A DNA stretch of 64,000 bases from UBA1941 sp046329555 (GTDB lineage Bacteria > Bacteroidota > Bacteroidia > Chitinophagales > LD1). A program made the translations under genes and the position numbers. The notes below the pieces were generated by a model. The model did no database searches. It saw only the letters and a list, made by a program, of their open reading frames with translations, and was not told the origin of the DNA. Each line of letters opens with the position of its first letter. The stretch's first letter is position 1. Where the stretch lies: NCBI GenBank assembly GCA_046329555.1, contig JAXLUK010000002.1:248001-312000 (forward strand), in the 5' to 3' direction. Positions 1-8,323 of the stretch are shown here, piece by piece.

Positions 1-637
1 CCACATAATTGCGCCATAAAAAACTAGGTGTAAGCTGCACCGACAACCAGTTGGTCGCTTTACATGCCAGATAAGCCTGCAAACAATAACTCATCCGGGC
101 CGCAAAAGGTTGTTGCTTTAATGTTTTGCTGATATCGAATGGATCGGCTTTTTGGCTACTGATGACTGCATTTCCAAACAAGGTAATGGTCAACGGAATT
201 TTGAAATCAGTGGTCTGTTTCAACGCACGATATTTTACAAAACCGTTGTACAACTCGCGCATAGAACCTGCGCCTTGCGCGCGACCCACGCCTACGGTTA
301 GGTCATCCAAAATGCCGTATTCCAACGACAACAAAATGTCGGTAGCCGCATCAATACCGCCCAAGGTATGACCACTCACACCCGGAACTGCAATATCACC
401 GAACCGGTGTACTACCCGAAAATCGAGGCAATTTTTCTTAACTGTTTCTACCGAATGACCATTGATTACCCGGGTAGTTTTGAAGGTGTAGCCCACATAT
501 TCCCGCTTTGGTTTTGATTCCTTCAGGAGGTCGTCAACAATGTCGCTTTGTGCTTGTGATGTATTGGCAAAACCAGCCAATAACAAAAGGAATAAAAACG
601 GTTTTGCGGGTAACAGGTGGAGTCTACTTTTTTTCAT
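1..637 (-). CDS. DUF5777-type outer-membrane beta-barrel protein, 3' part beyond window
   Basis: The reading frame opens at an ATG at 637 and runs without a stop to the window edge, so only the first 212 residues are visible. It begins with a signal peptide (MKKSRLHLLPAKPFLFLLLLAGFANTSQA in outline: basic start, Leu/Phe-rich core, cleavage near SQA). The mature part has alternating polar/hydrophobic strands with motifs such as VVHRFGDI and LEYGILDDLTVGVGR, typical of the Bacteroidota DUF5777 barrel family. It overlaps the end of the YceI-like gene by 14 bp and is the last visible gene of a four-gene minus-strand operon with two heme-motif proteins. The function of the family is not established; a role in periplasmic or surface redox chemistry is inferred from the neighbours only. 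Confidence 0.75.
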   Translation of the reverse strand, partial: MKKSRLHLLPAKPFLFLLLLAGFANTSQAQSDIVDDLLKESKPKREYVGYTFKTTRVINGHSVETVKKNCLDFRVVHRFGDIAVPGVSGHTLGGIDAATDILLSLEYGILDDLTVGVGRAQGAGSMRELYNGFVKYRALKQTTDFKIPLTITLFGNAVISSQKADPFDISKTLKQQPFAARMSYCLQAYLACKATNWLSVQLTPSFLWRNYV

Positions 638-1178
638 ATTTTTTAAAGTCAAATGCCACATCCACTTTTACCGATTCAGCAATTTTTGCAATTACTGCGG
701 TAGGGATGGTGATGTTGTGGTCTTTTAACAGCACCATGAATTCGGCTGTAGCATGAACAGGCTCGCCGTTTACCACAGTAATCTTTCCCGGAATTTCATA
801 ATCGTGCTTCACGCCATGTACCTCTAATGTTCCCTTTAAAACCACATCCTTTACCCCATCCGTTTTCAGATCCAGCGGCTGGGTTAGCGCCATATCCAAA
901 ACGCCATATGGATATTTTTCGCTCTCCATGTAATTTTCATTGAAATGTTCTTCCATGAACTTACTGGGAAAGTGAAAGGAGGTCATGACCACCTTACAGA
1001 ATACTTTGCCGGTGCCCGTATTTAGCGCGCAAACCGCCTGCTTGGAGGTAGCTTCAATATTCTCCATAGCGGTAGCCGAGAAGAAGTGAATCTTTCCTTC
1101 CTTAGTAATAAACTGTTGGGCAGAAGAAACGAAGGCGATCAACAAAGCGATCGACAGTACACCAAATTGCTTTTTCAT
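624..1178 (-). CDS. YceI-like periplasmic lipocalin-fold protein
   Basis: A 184-residue protein starting at the ATG at 1178, chosen because MKKQFGVLSIALLIAFVSSAQ is a good signal peptide; longer in-frame starts would run back into the gene upstream. The mature part contains the YceI-type pattern (GKIHFFSATAMENIEATSKQ near the N-terminus, LEVHGVKHDYEIPGKITV in the middle). YceI proteins bind polyisoprenoid or amphiphilic ligands in a lipocalin-like barrel in the periplasm. The gene begins 1 nt after the stop of the CX4CH protein and overlaps the DUF5777 gene downstream, so it is translated from the same mRNA. Family assignment is good; the ligand is unknown. Confidence 0.8.
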   Translation of the reverse strand: MKKQFGVLSIALLIAFVSSAQQFITKEGKIHFFSATAMENIEATSKQAVCALNTGTGKVFCKVVMTSFHFPSKFMEEHFNENYMESEKYPYGVLDMALTQPLDLKTDGVKDVVLKGTLEVHGVKHDYEIPGKITVVNGEPVHATAEFMVLLKDHNITIPTAVIAKIAESVKVDVAFDFKKYEKK

Positions 1179-1179
1179 A

Positions 1180-1557
1180 TTAATTACAGTACCCGTTATT
1201 TTTCCAGGCCACCACCACATTAATAATCGAATCCGATAATTTTTGATCTGGTGGCATCTGGGAACAGGAACTAGCTTGCATATTGCAAATAGCGTTCCGA
1301 CTTTCTACGCCGGTTTTTGATCCGGCATAGTCAGAAAGATTCACGCCCGATTCATTCGTTGCAGCATCATGACATCCGCTGGTTGCACAACGGGCATCAA
1401 AAATACCCTTCACATCACGGGCGTAGCTCACCTTCGTAGAGTCACAAACCTGCCCTCCTGATGGCTGCGGTCCCTTCATTTTAGTACAGCTTCCTGTGCT
1501 AAAAACAAGGGCTGCCAGACCACCCACAAACACTATTGCAATAAGATTTTTTAACAT
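1180..1557 (-). CDS. Small exported cytochrome-like protein with CX4CH motif
   Basis: A 125-residue protein with an N-terminal hydrophobic segment ending in STGSC, which could be a lipobox (weak match). The mature part contains RCATSGCHDAAT, a C-x4-C-H motif rather than the standard CXXCH, then two more cysteines (ICNMQASSC) and an MPP segment that could supply an axial methionine. Many Bacteroidota outer-membrane c-type-cytochrome-like lipoproteins carry the same CATSGCH signature. It is the second gene of the operon after the T9SS/CASCH protein and is followed closely by the YceI-like gene. Heme attachment is an inference from the motif and has not been demonstrated. Confidence 0.7.
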   Translation of the reverse strand: MLKNLIAIVFVGGLAALVFSTGSCTKMKGPQPSGGQVCDSTKVSYARDVKGIFDARCATSGCHDAATNESGVNLSDYAGSKTGVESRNAICNMQASSCSQMPPDQKLSDSIINVVVAWKNNGYCN

Positions 1558-1565
1558 GTTTGAAT

Positions 1566-2396
1566 TTATTGAAGCACCACTGACTTGGTTATCCGCTGGC
1601 CGCCTTGTTGAATGTTCACCTGATAAATTCCGGCCGGCAAGCCTTTAACATCAAATGAAGCAGTTTGCTCATTGAAGCCACTGACGCTGAATACTTCGTT
1701 GCTGATTACGCGACCGTCATTAGCTACTAAGCTAGCTTCAGCTTTCTCGTTGCTGAGATGATATACACGTGCAAACAACTTTTCAGAAGCCGGGTTAGGA
1801 AATACCGTCAAAGCCACTTGTGGTGTTGCATCCACAACGCCATTAGGCGCCGTTGCTTCATCGAAAGAAGTGGAAGTTGAATAAACATAATCATTAGCTT
1901 CATTTCCTGTTCCATCACATGCGGCCAGCGCACAATAGAAATTAGCCGTTCCGCTACCGGTAGCCGGGGCAGTCCATGTGAATGTAAACGTATGCGCATT
2001 AGCTGTTGCGCCACCGCCGCTGGAGTGGGTAATATTTTTACGCCCATTACCTGCATTGGCCGTATGCGTACCGGTTCCGGCGGCCAATGTTCCGATATTT
2101 GAATTGGAGGCGTTGAGCGCTTCGAATGCCAAGCCGAACAATTGTTTGCCAGATTGCGTGCCGATTACGTTAACAGTATAAGATTGACCAGCAGCATATC
2201 CCGCTGAAGGAATATTGGTTGTAATTTGCACTGAGCCTGGCCCCGAATTCAAAGTAAAGTCGGAATGACAACTGGCGCATGTGCCTTCTCCAGGCGAGCC
2301 TGAATACCCGGCCTTTCCGGTTGGGTTGTTAGTGCCGCTGGTGAACACCAGGAAGGCCAGGAATGAAGTAGTTGCAAGTAGAGCTGTTTTTTTCAT
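1566..2396 (-). CDS. T9SS-exported protein with heme-type CASCH motif (choice-of-anchor V-like)
   Basis: A 276-residue secreted protein. The start at 2396 is preferred over an upstream in-frame ATG because it begins directly with a signal peptide (MKKTALLATTSFLAFLVFTS). After it comes GEGTCASCHSDF, a CXXCH motif able to bind heme, then a beta-sandwich region (about residues 40-180) resembling the choice-of-anchor V domain. The C-terminus is a type IX secretion sorting domain (VFPNPASEKL near residue 200, then VKGLPAGIYQVNI and ITKSVVLQ), so the protein should be secreted or anchored on the surface. First gene of the operon that continues with the CX4CH, YceI-like and DUF5777 genes, 8 bp before the next start. 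Confidence 0.8.
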   Translation of the reverse strand: MKKTALLATTSFLAFLVFTSGTNNPTGKAGYSGSPGEGTCASCHSDFTLNSGPGSVQITTNIPSAGYAAGQSYTVNVIGTQSGKQLFGLAFEALNASNSNIGTLAAGTGTHTANAGNGRKNITHSSGGGATANAHTFTFTWTAPATGSGTANFYCALAACDGTGNEANDYVYSTSTSFDEATAPNGVVDATPQVALTVFPNPASEKLFARVYHLSNEKAEASLVANDGRVISNEVFSVSGFNEQTASFDVKGLPAGIYQVNIQQGGQRITKSVVLQ

Positions 2397-2520
2397 TGTT
2401 TTTGATTTCGAATATGAAGTTGAAAGATGTGGTGTCATATACAAAAATGGGTTTATCGAATATCGGTTAAATTGATGAATGTTGCGGCGAAAAACGCTAT
2501 TAAGAATGATTCTAAAGCAC

Positions 2521-3951
2521 TTATTGCTGTAGAAACTGTGAAAACCACTTACCGCTATCTTTAACCGTGCGTTTCTGTGTTTCGTAATCTACGTGCACCA
2601 ATCCAAATCGCGGCCGCGTGCCTTCTGCCCATTCAAAATTATCCAGGAACGACCAGATAAAATAGCCCCGTACATCAATGCCTTCCCGCTTTGCTTTTAA
2701 AACACTTTTCAAGTATTCCTTAAAAAACTGAATACGGGCTGTGTCATGAATTTCGCCGCCCATCATTTCATCTTTAAATGCAACGCCATTTTCTGTGATA
2801 TAAATGGCTTTGATGCTTTTATAAGCAGCAAACTGTTTAATGATTCGGTACATACCTTCGGGGTACACCTCCCAATTCATTTCTGTTACCGGATGACCTA
2901 GTTTTTTGGGTGGAATATTGAGGGACCGCAACATAGGTACCAGTCCGAAATTTTTGGCAACAATGCGCGAATAATTCTGCAATCCAATGAAATCAAAATC
3001 AAATTTCATTTTCTGTTCATCGCCGTCCTTTATATACTTTTCAATCCGGTGCAACGCTGGCAACTCTGCTTTAGCGGCATACCCCATTCCCAAAACAGGC
3101 TCAATGTACAATCGGTTAATCAAAACATCGCAGCGTTGTGCAGCCCGCATATTGGCAGGCGTCCCTTTCCATCCGTCAACAGATGAACACGAAAAAGTTG
3201 TACCAATATTGCCGCCTTTCACATGTTCCTTCAAAATTCTTCCGCCGGCGCCATGACACATCACCGTGTGATGCGCGCTGGAAAAGAAATTTTTGAAGCC
3301 AATCTTTCCCGGCGCATGCATGCCAACCAAATACCCCAATGCAGTGAAGGCCATTGGTTCATTAAACACCATCCAATTTTTTACGCGGTCGCCAAAACGA
3401 TGCGCACATAAATCTACATACTCCTCAAACCAACTAATCACATCGCGGTTTGTCCAACCGCCTTTTTCCTGAAGTTTTTGCGGCAAATCCCAGTGGTAAC
3501 AAGTTACCCAAGGTGTTACATTTTCTTTTAGACAAGTATCAATTAAACGATTATAAAAGTCAACGCCCTTTTCATTCACCTTTCCCGTACCGTCGGGAAG
3601 CAGGCGCGACCATGCCAGTGAAAATCGAGATGCAGGAATATGTAGCGAACGCATTAGCGCGATATCGCTTTCATAACGATGGTAGAAATCACAGGCTATA
3701 TCGCCATTCTCACGGGTTTTAATTTTTCCCTTATGAAAGTGCGTAAAGTGATCCCAAACCGATTCACCCTTCCCATCGGTATTCCAGGCGCCTTCAATCT
3801 GGTAAGCAGCCGTTGCCGTTCCCCAAACAAAATCGCGACCGAAATCAGAAGCTTTAATTTCATCTTCTGCCAAAGCTGCCATGGCCCATTTAGGCAATGC
3901 CGCGCCAGCGCCGAACAGCGCCGACAACCGAATCATCTCTTGTCTTGTCAT
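2521..3951 (-). CDS. Glycoside hydrolase family 1 beta-glucosidase
   Basis: A 476-residue GH1 enzyme hydrolysing beta-linked glucosides or related sugars. The TIM barrel starts near residue 38 with FVWGTATAAYQIEGAW. The catalytic acid/base is E198 in WMVFNEP and the nucleophile is E387 in YITENG; the sugar-binding WSFLDNFEW segment is near the end. The N-terminus (MTRQEMIRLSALFGAGAALPKWAMA) looks like a signal sequence of the Tat-like type but lacks the twin arginine, so export is uncertain. It stands alone between the heme-protein operon and aspS. All catalytic residues are present. Confidence 0.92.
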   Translation of the reverse strand: MTRQEMIRLSALFGAGAALPKWAMAALAEDEIKASDFGRDFVWGTATAAYQIEGAWNTDGKGESVWDHFTHFHKGKIKTRENGDIACDFYHRYESDIALMRSLHIPASRFSLAWSRLLPDGTGKVNEKGVDFYNRLIDTCLKENVTPWVTCYHWDLPQKLQEKGGWTNRDVISWFEEYVDLCAHRFGDRVKNWMVFNEPMAFTALGYLVGMHAPGKIGFKNFFSSAHHTVMCHGAGGRILKEHVKGGNIGTTFSCSSVDGWKGTPANMRAAQRCDVLINRLYIEPVLGMGYAAKAELPALHRIEKYIKDGDEQKMKFDFDFIGLQNYSRIVAKNFGLVPMLRSLNIPPKKLGHPVTEMNWEVYPEGMYRIIKQFAAYKSIKAIYITENGVAFKDEMMGGEIHDTARIQFFKEYLKSVLKAKREGIDVRGYFIWSFLDNFEWAEGTRPRFGLVHVDYETQKRTVKDSGKWFSQFLQQ

Positions 3952-4003
3952 GTAGGCGAATATAATAATTCACCCCAGCCCTAACGTGTTTCCGGCAACG
4001 GCA

Positions 4004-5749
4004 TTACAAGCCTAGTTCTTTCAGTTGTTTTGGATCGACGGCAGCAGGCGCATCCATCATTAAATCCTTTCCATTTGAGGCCTTAGGGAAAGCAATGGAA
4101 TCGCGAATGGTTTCACCTCCGGTCATGAGCATAACCCAGCGATCTAAACCAAAAGCGCAGCCGCCGTGTGGTGGTGCGCCATACCGGAAGGCATTCAGCA
4201 TAAAGCCAAATTTGTGATCAACTTCTTCCTTCGATAAACCCAATTTTGCAAAAACCCGGTCCTGCAAATCTTTTTGATGAATACGAATAGAACCGCTCAG
4301 TACTTCATTGCCGTTCATCACCATATCGTAAGTTTGTGCTCGTACACGCAGCGGATCGCTATCGAAATACTGTAAATCATCGGGGTGCGGCGAACAGAAT
4401 GGATGGTGCACGAAAATGATCTCTCCCGTTTCTTCATCCTTTTCAAACAACGGAAAATCTACTACCCAGAATACACTCCATGTTCCCGGCTTTATCCAAT
4501 TCAGCCGTCGCGCCAGTTCCAGTCGTAAATCGCCTAACGACTTACGTACTTTCGATGTTTTATCAGCAGCAATCAGCAGTAAATCACCTTTTTCAGCGCC
4601 CATGGCTTTGCCAATCTCACGCAATTGTTCTTCATTGAAGAATTTATCAACCGATGATTTTACGGTTCCGTCTTCATTAAATCGAATCGACACTAATCCA
4701 CCTAATCCGCGGTGTGATGCTTTTACAAACTCCGTTAACTCATCTAATTGTTTGCGGGTAAAAGCTGCGGCGCCCTTGGCATTCAATCCGGCTACCAGCC
4801 CACCGTGGGCAACCGCCTGATCAAAAACGGTAAATGCTCCAGCAGGAAATACGCCTTGTAGTTCTACTATTTTACAATCGAAACGAAGATCCGGTTTATC
4901 GCTGCCGTATAATTTCAGCGCATCTGCATAGGTAAGCCGTAAAAAATCAGGTAGTTCAACATCTTTCACCGTTTTAAAGACATGCTTCACCATGCCTTCA
5001 AAATTTTGAAAGATATCTTCCTGTTCCACAAAAGCCATTTCACAGTCAAGCTGCGTAAACTCAGGCTGGCGATCGCCCCTGAAATCCTCATCGCGATAAC
5101 ATTTCACCACCTGATAATACCGATCCATACCAGCCACCATTAACAACTGCTTTAGAATTTGAGGCGACTGCGGCAAGGCATAAAAAGTACCGTGATGTAA
5201 GCGGGAAGGCACCAGAAAATCGCGCGCGCCCTCGGGCGTGCTCTTGATCAGGTTGGGCGTTTCAACCTCAATAAACCCCCGGGCATCTAAGTATTGGCGC
5301 ATGGCACTGATCATTTTCGCACGAGTAACCAATACATCTCGAAGGGCTGGCCTGCGGATATCCAAATACCGATATTTCAAGCGCAGCTCTTCGCCGCCAT
5401 CAGTATCGTTTTCAATTGTAAATGGAGGTGTTTCTGCCGCATTTAGCACGCGCAATTCTTTAACGGCAATCTCAATATCACCGGTGCCGATTTGCGCATT
5501 CTTGGATTCGCGTTCGCGCACCACACCAATGGCCTGTACCACATATTCCCGACCCAATTGCCGGGCAGCTTCACATAAGTTGGCATCAGCATCATTGTTG
5601 AAAGATAATTGCGTAATACCATAACGGTCGCGCAAATCAACAAACACTAAATGCCCAATATCGCGTACACGCTGCACCCATCCCGATAAAGTAACTGTTG
5701 TGCCCTGGTCGGCCAGGCGCAATTCTCCACATGTTTTCGTCCTATACAT
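4004..5749 (-). CDS. aspS: Aspartate-tRNA ligase
   Basis: A 581-residue class II aminoacyl-tRNA synthetase charging tRNA-Asp in the cytoplasm. The order is N-terminal OB-fold anticodon-binding domain (GWVQRVRDIGHLVFVDLRDRYG), class II motifs (YRYLDIRRPALRD; CYRDEDFRGDRQPEFTQLDCE), the bacterial GAD insertion (about residues 280-420) and motif 3 (GGCAFGLDRWVMLM). Length is normal for the bacterial enzyme. The window also contains gatA, so Asp-tRNA may be used for transamidation in this organism (inference). Transcribed away from gldF, with a short divergent intergenic region. Confidence 0.96.
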   Translation of the reverse strand: MYRTKTCGELRLADQGTTVTLSGWVQRVRDIGHLVFVDLRDRYGITQLSFNNDADANLCEAARQLGREYVVQAIGVVRERESKNAQIGTGDIEIAVKELRVLNAAETPPFTIENDTDGGEELRLKYRYLDIRRPALRDVLVTRAKMISAMRQYLDARGFIEVETPNLIKSTPEGARDFLVPSRLHHGTFYALPQSPQILKQLLMVAGMDRYYQVVKCYRDEDFRGDRQPEFTQLDCEMAFVEQEDIFQNFEGMVKHVFKTVKDVELPDFLRLTYADALKLYGSDKPDLRFDCKIVELQGVFPAGAFTVFDQAVAHGGLVAGLNAKGAAAFTRKQLDELTEFVKASHRGLGGLVSIRFNEDGTVKSSVDKFFNEEQLREIGKAMGAEKGDLLLIAADKTSKVRKSLGDLRLELARRLNWIKPGTWSVFWVVDFPLFEKDEETGEIIFVHHPFCSPHPDDLQYFDSDPLRVRAQTYDMVMNGNEVLSGSIRIHQKDLQDRVFAKLGLSKEEVDHKFGFMLNAFRYGAPPHGGCAFGLDRWVMLMTGGETIRDSIAFPKASNGKDLMMDAPAAVDPKQLKELGL

Positions 5750-5857
5750 AATTTTCTTCTTGCTTTAACTGCTAAAAAACGACAAGAATGTGTCGTTTCC
5801 CGCCGGTTGAGCGGCAAACGAAAATAATCTTTTTCACTTTCTGTTATTTTCGCCGCT

Positions 5858-6589
5858 GTGTTACCAATCTATCTCAAGGAATTGCGGCAGTTTTTCAGCT
5901 CGCTGATCGGCTATATCGCTATTATCGTTTTCCTGTTGGCGGTAGGCCTTTTTCTATGGGTTTTCCCGGATACCAACATTTTGGATTTTGGCTATGCCAC
6001 GCTCGACTACTTTTTTTACATCGCGCCATTCATCTTTATCTTCCTGATTCCGGCTATTTGCATGCGTTCTTTCTCTGAAGAAATTCACAGCGGAACCATA
6101 GAAATACTGGCCACCAGGCCCGTTACCGAACTGCAAATTATTCTGGGTAAATTTTTTGCAGCACTCACCCTGGTAGCAATATCCTTGATACCTACGCTAC
6201 TTTACGCTTACACGGTGTATCATCTGGCTGCGCCCATTGGCAATGTAGACATTGGCGGTATCACCGGTTCCTATTTTGGCTTGCTATTTCTTGGGGCCGT
6301 TTTTGTTTCGGTAGGTTTGTTCTGCTCCTCGCTCACCGGAAATCAAATTGTAGCCTTTATCGCCGGTGTTTTTATCTGCTTTGTATTGTATCTTGCCTTT
6401 GACAACCTCTCGCGGCTTGGTATTTTCTTTGGGAAGAACGATTACCTGGTTGCCCAGCTAGGACTCAGCGCGCACTATGAAAGTATGGGTCGGGGTATTC
6501 TGGATACCCGCGATATGGCCTATTTCTTTTCCATCATTAGTGCCTTCATTTTATTCACCAGAACATCTCTTGCCAGCCGCCAATGGTAA
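5858..6589 (+). CDS. gldF: Gliding-motility ABC transporter permease GldF
   Basis: A 243-residue polytopic membrane protein with about six hydrophobic segments. The start is GTG at 5858, giving MLPIYLKELRQFFSSLIGYI, which fits GldF N-termini. It contains the ABC-2 permease signature EIHSGTIEILATRPVTELQIILGKF. GldF with GldA and GldG forms an ABC transporter associated with gliding in Bacteroidota, although not every member glides and the substrate is unknown. The gene overlaps gldG by 7 bp, so the two are translationally coupled. The ATPase gene gldA is not in the window. Confidence 0.9.
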   Translation: MLPIYLKELRQFFSSLIGYIAIIVFLLAVGLFLWVFPDTNILDFGYATLDYFFYIAPFIFIFLIPAICMRSFSEEIHSGTIEILATRPVTELQIILGKFFAALTLVAISLIPTLLYAYTVYHLAAPIGNVDIGGITGSYFGLLFLGAVFVSVGLFCSSLTGNQIVAFIAGVFICFVLYLAFDNLSRLGIFFGKNDYLVAQLGLSAHYESMGRGILDTRDMAYFFSIISAFILFTRTSLASRQW

Positions 6590-8307
6590 ACTTTTTTAAC
6601 CGCCGCCTCGCCAATCGCAACGATGCCATTTTCTTGCTGGGCATTAGTTTGGCCATTCTGCTTTTGCTGAATGTGGTCAGTCAGTTTTTTTATACGCGAA
6701 TTGATCTCACTTCTGAAAAGAAGTACACGCTTACTGATGCCACAAAAAAACTGGTGAGGGAATTGAAAAACCCGGTCACTTTTAAAGTTTATCTGGAAGG
6801 CGATATGCCTGCAGGATTTAAACAATTACGCCAAAGCACGCGTGATTTGCTAACAGAAATGCGGGCTTACGGTGGCAAGAAAATTGAATTTGAATTTATT
6901 GACCCCAGCACGAACCGCAGCAATGAAGAGCGAAAAGCGCTGATGGAAGAATTGCTGAGCAAAGGTCTGGCACCAGCTAATGTACAGACCGGCAAAGCCA
7001 ACGAACAGAAACTCACCATGGTTTTCCCCGTCGCGATGGCATACTATGGCGAGCGAGAATTCCCGATTCAATTGCTGGAAAATCAAATTGGTTACTCGCA
7101 GCAGGAAGTGTTGAATAATTCAGCGGTTTCTTTGGAATATAAATTCACTAATGCCATTCAGAAGCTAACGCAATACCGTTCGCCGCGTGTAGCCTTCAGC
7201 AATGGCAATGGCGAATTAAGTGCGGTTGAGTTGGCCGACCTTCAGGATCAGCTCATTCGTTTGCGCTTCGACATTGCTAATATCGACCTGAATAAAACTT
7301 ACAAAGTAGACACCAAGTTTGATGCGTTGGTTATCGCCAAACCCACCATTCCTTTTACAGAAAAAGAGAAATTTCAGATTGATCAGTTTGCGATGCGCGG
7401 CGGGAAAGTGCTGTGGTTACTGGATGCTACCACGGCTGATATGGATTCGCTGCGGATTAATCTCGCCGAACAAATGGTGGTAGATCGCAATCTGAATCTC
7501 GACGACCAACTATTTAAATACGGCGTTCGCGTGAACAGCGATTTGGTGCAGGATATCAACATGTGCAACCCCATTCCGTTGGTGGTAGGAAAGATGGGCA
7601 ATGCACCTCAAACAGAGCTACTGCCCTGGTATTATTTTCCTTTGCTGATACCCGATAGCCGTCATCCCATTGTACGAAATTTGGATCCTATTGCATCCCA
7701 GTTTGTAAGCACCATTGACACGATACGAAATGCTGATGTAAAGAAGACCATCTTGCTACGCACGTCTGACAATTCAAAGGCGCAACTGACCCCTGTTCGC
7801 GTACACTTCGGTATTCTGCAACAACGACCCAATCCGGTTTACTACAACCAGAAACAGTTGCCTGTAGCGGCTTTGCTGGAAGGTCGTTTCAGCTCATTAT
7901 ATGCCAATCGGATGACGCCGGAATTTCTGGCGATGGCCGATACCGTTCCGGATATGAAATTCATAGACCGCAGTGAAGAAACCAAGATGATTGTGATAGC
8001 TGATGGCGATATTTCGCGCAGCGAAGTACGGGGCGACAGCACCGCCTATCCGTTAGGTTATTATGGTTTTACCCGACAAACATTTGCCAACCGTGATTTT
8101 ATGCTGAATTGCATTCAGTACCTGGTGGATAAAAGCGGTTTACTGGAAACGCGCAACAAAGAAGTAAAACTGCGCATGTTGAATACCATTCGTGTTCAGA
8201 ATGAAAAATTATACTGGCAATTGGTGAATGTAGTGGCACCTATTGCACTGGTTATTTTGGGCGGAATAGCGTTCACCTGGTGGCGCAGGCGCCGCTTTGC
8301 GCAGTAA
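6583..8307 (+). CDS. gldG: Gliding-motility ABC transporter component GldG
   Basis: A 574-residue protein with one N-terminal membrane segment (about residues 18-38), a large extracytoplasmic region and a C-terminal membrane helix (VNVVAPIALVILGGIAFTWW) followed by basic residues. The N-terminal region (RIDLTSEKKYTLTDATKKLVREL) and the segment VALVIAKPTIPFTEKEKFQIDQF in outline are typical of the GldG/ABC-type uncharacterised transport family. It is the partner of GldF, with which it overlaps. Function in gliding or T9SS-linked motility is known for the family; the substrate is not. Confidence 0.9.
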   Translation: MVNFFNRRLANRNDAIFLLGISLAILLLLNVVSQFFYTRIDLTSEKKYTLTDATKKLVRELKNPVTFKVYLEGDMPAGFKQLRQSTRDLLTEMRAYGGKKIEFEFIDPSTNRSNEERKALMEELLSKGLAPANVQTGKANEQKLTMVFPVAMAYYGEREFPIQLLENQIGYSQQEVLNNSAVSLEYKFTNAIQKLTQYRSPRVAFSNGNGELSAVELADLQDQLIRLRFDIANIDLNKTYKVDTKFDALVIAKPTIPFTEKEKFQIDQFAMRGGKVLWLLDATTADMDSLRINLAEQMVVDRNLNLDDQLFKYGVRVNSDLVQDINMCNPIPLVVGKMGNAPQTELLPWYYFPLLIPDSRHPIVRNLDPIASQFVSTIDTIRNADVKKTILLRTSDNSKAQLTPVRVHFGILQQRPNPVYYNQKQLPVAALLEGRFSSLYANRMTPEFLAMADTVPDMKFIDRSEETKMIVIADGDISRSEVRGDSTAYPLGYYGFTRQTFANRDFMLNCIQYLVDKSGLLETRNKEVKLRMLNTIRVQNEKLYWQLVNVVAPIALVILGGIAFTWWRRRRFAQ

Positions 8308-8323
8308 GTGTTACTTTCGGCGC

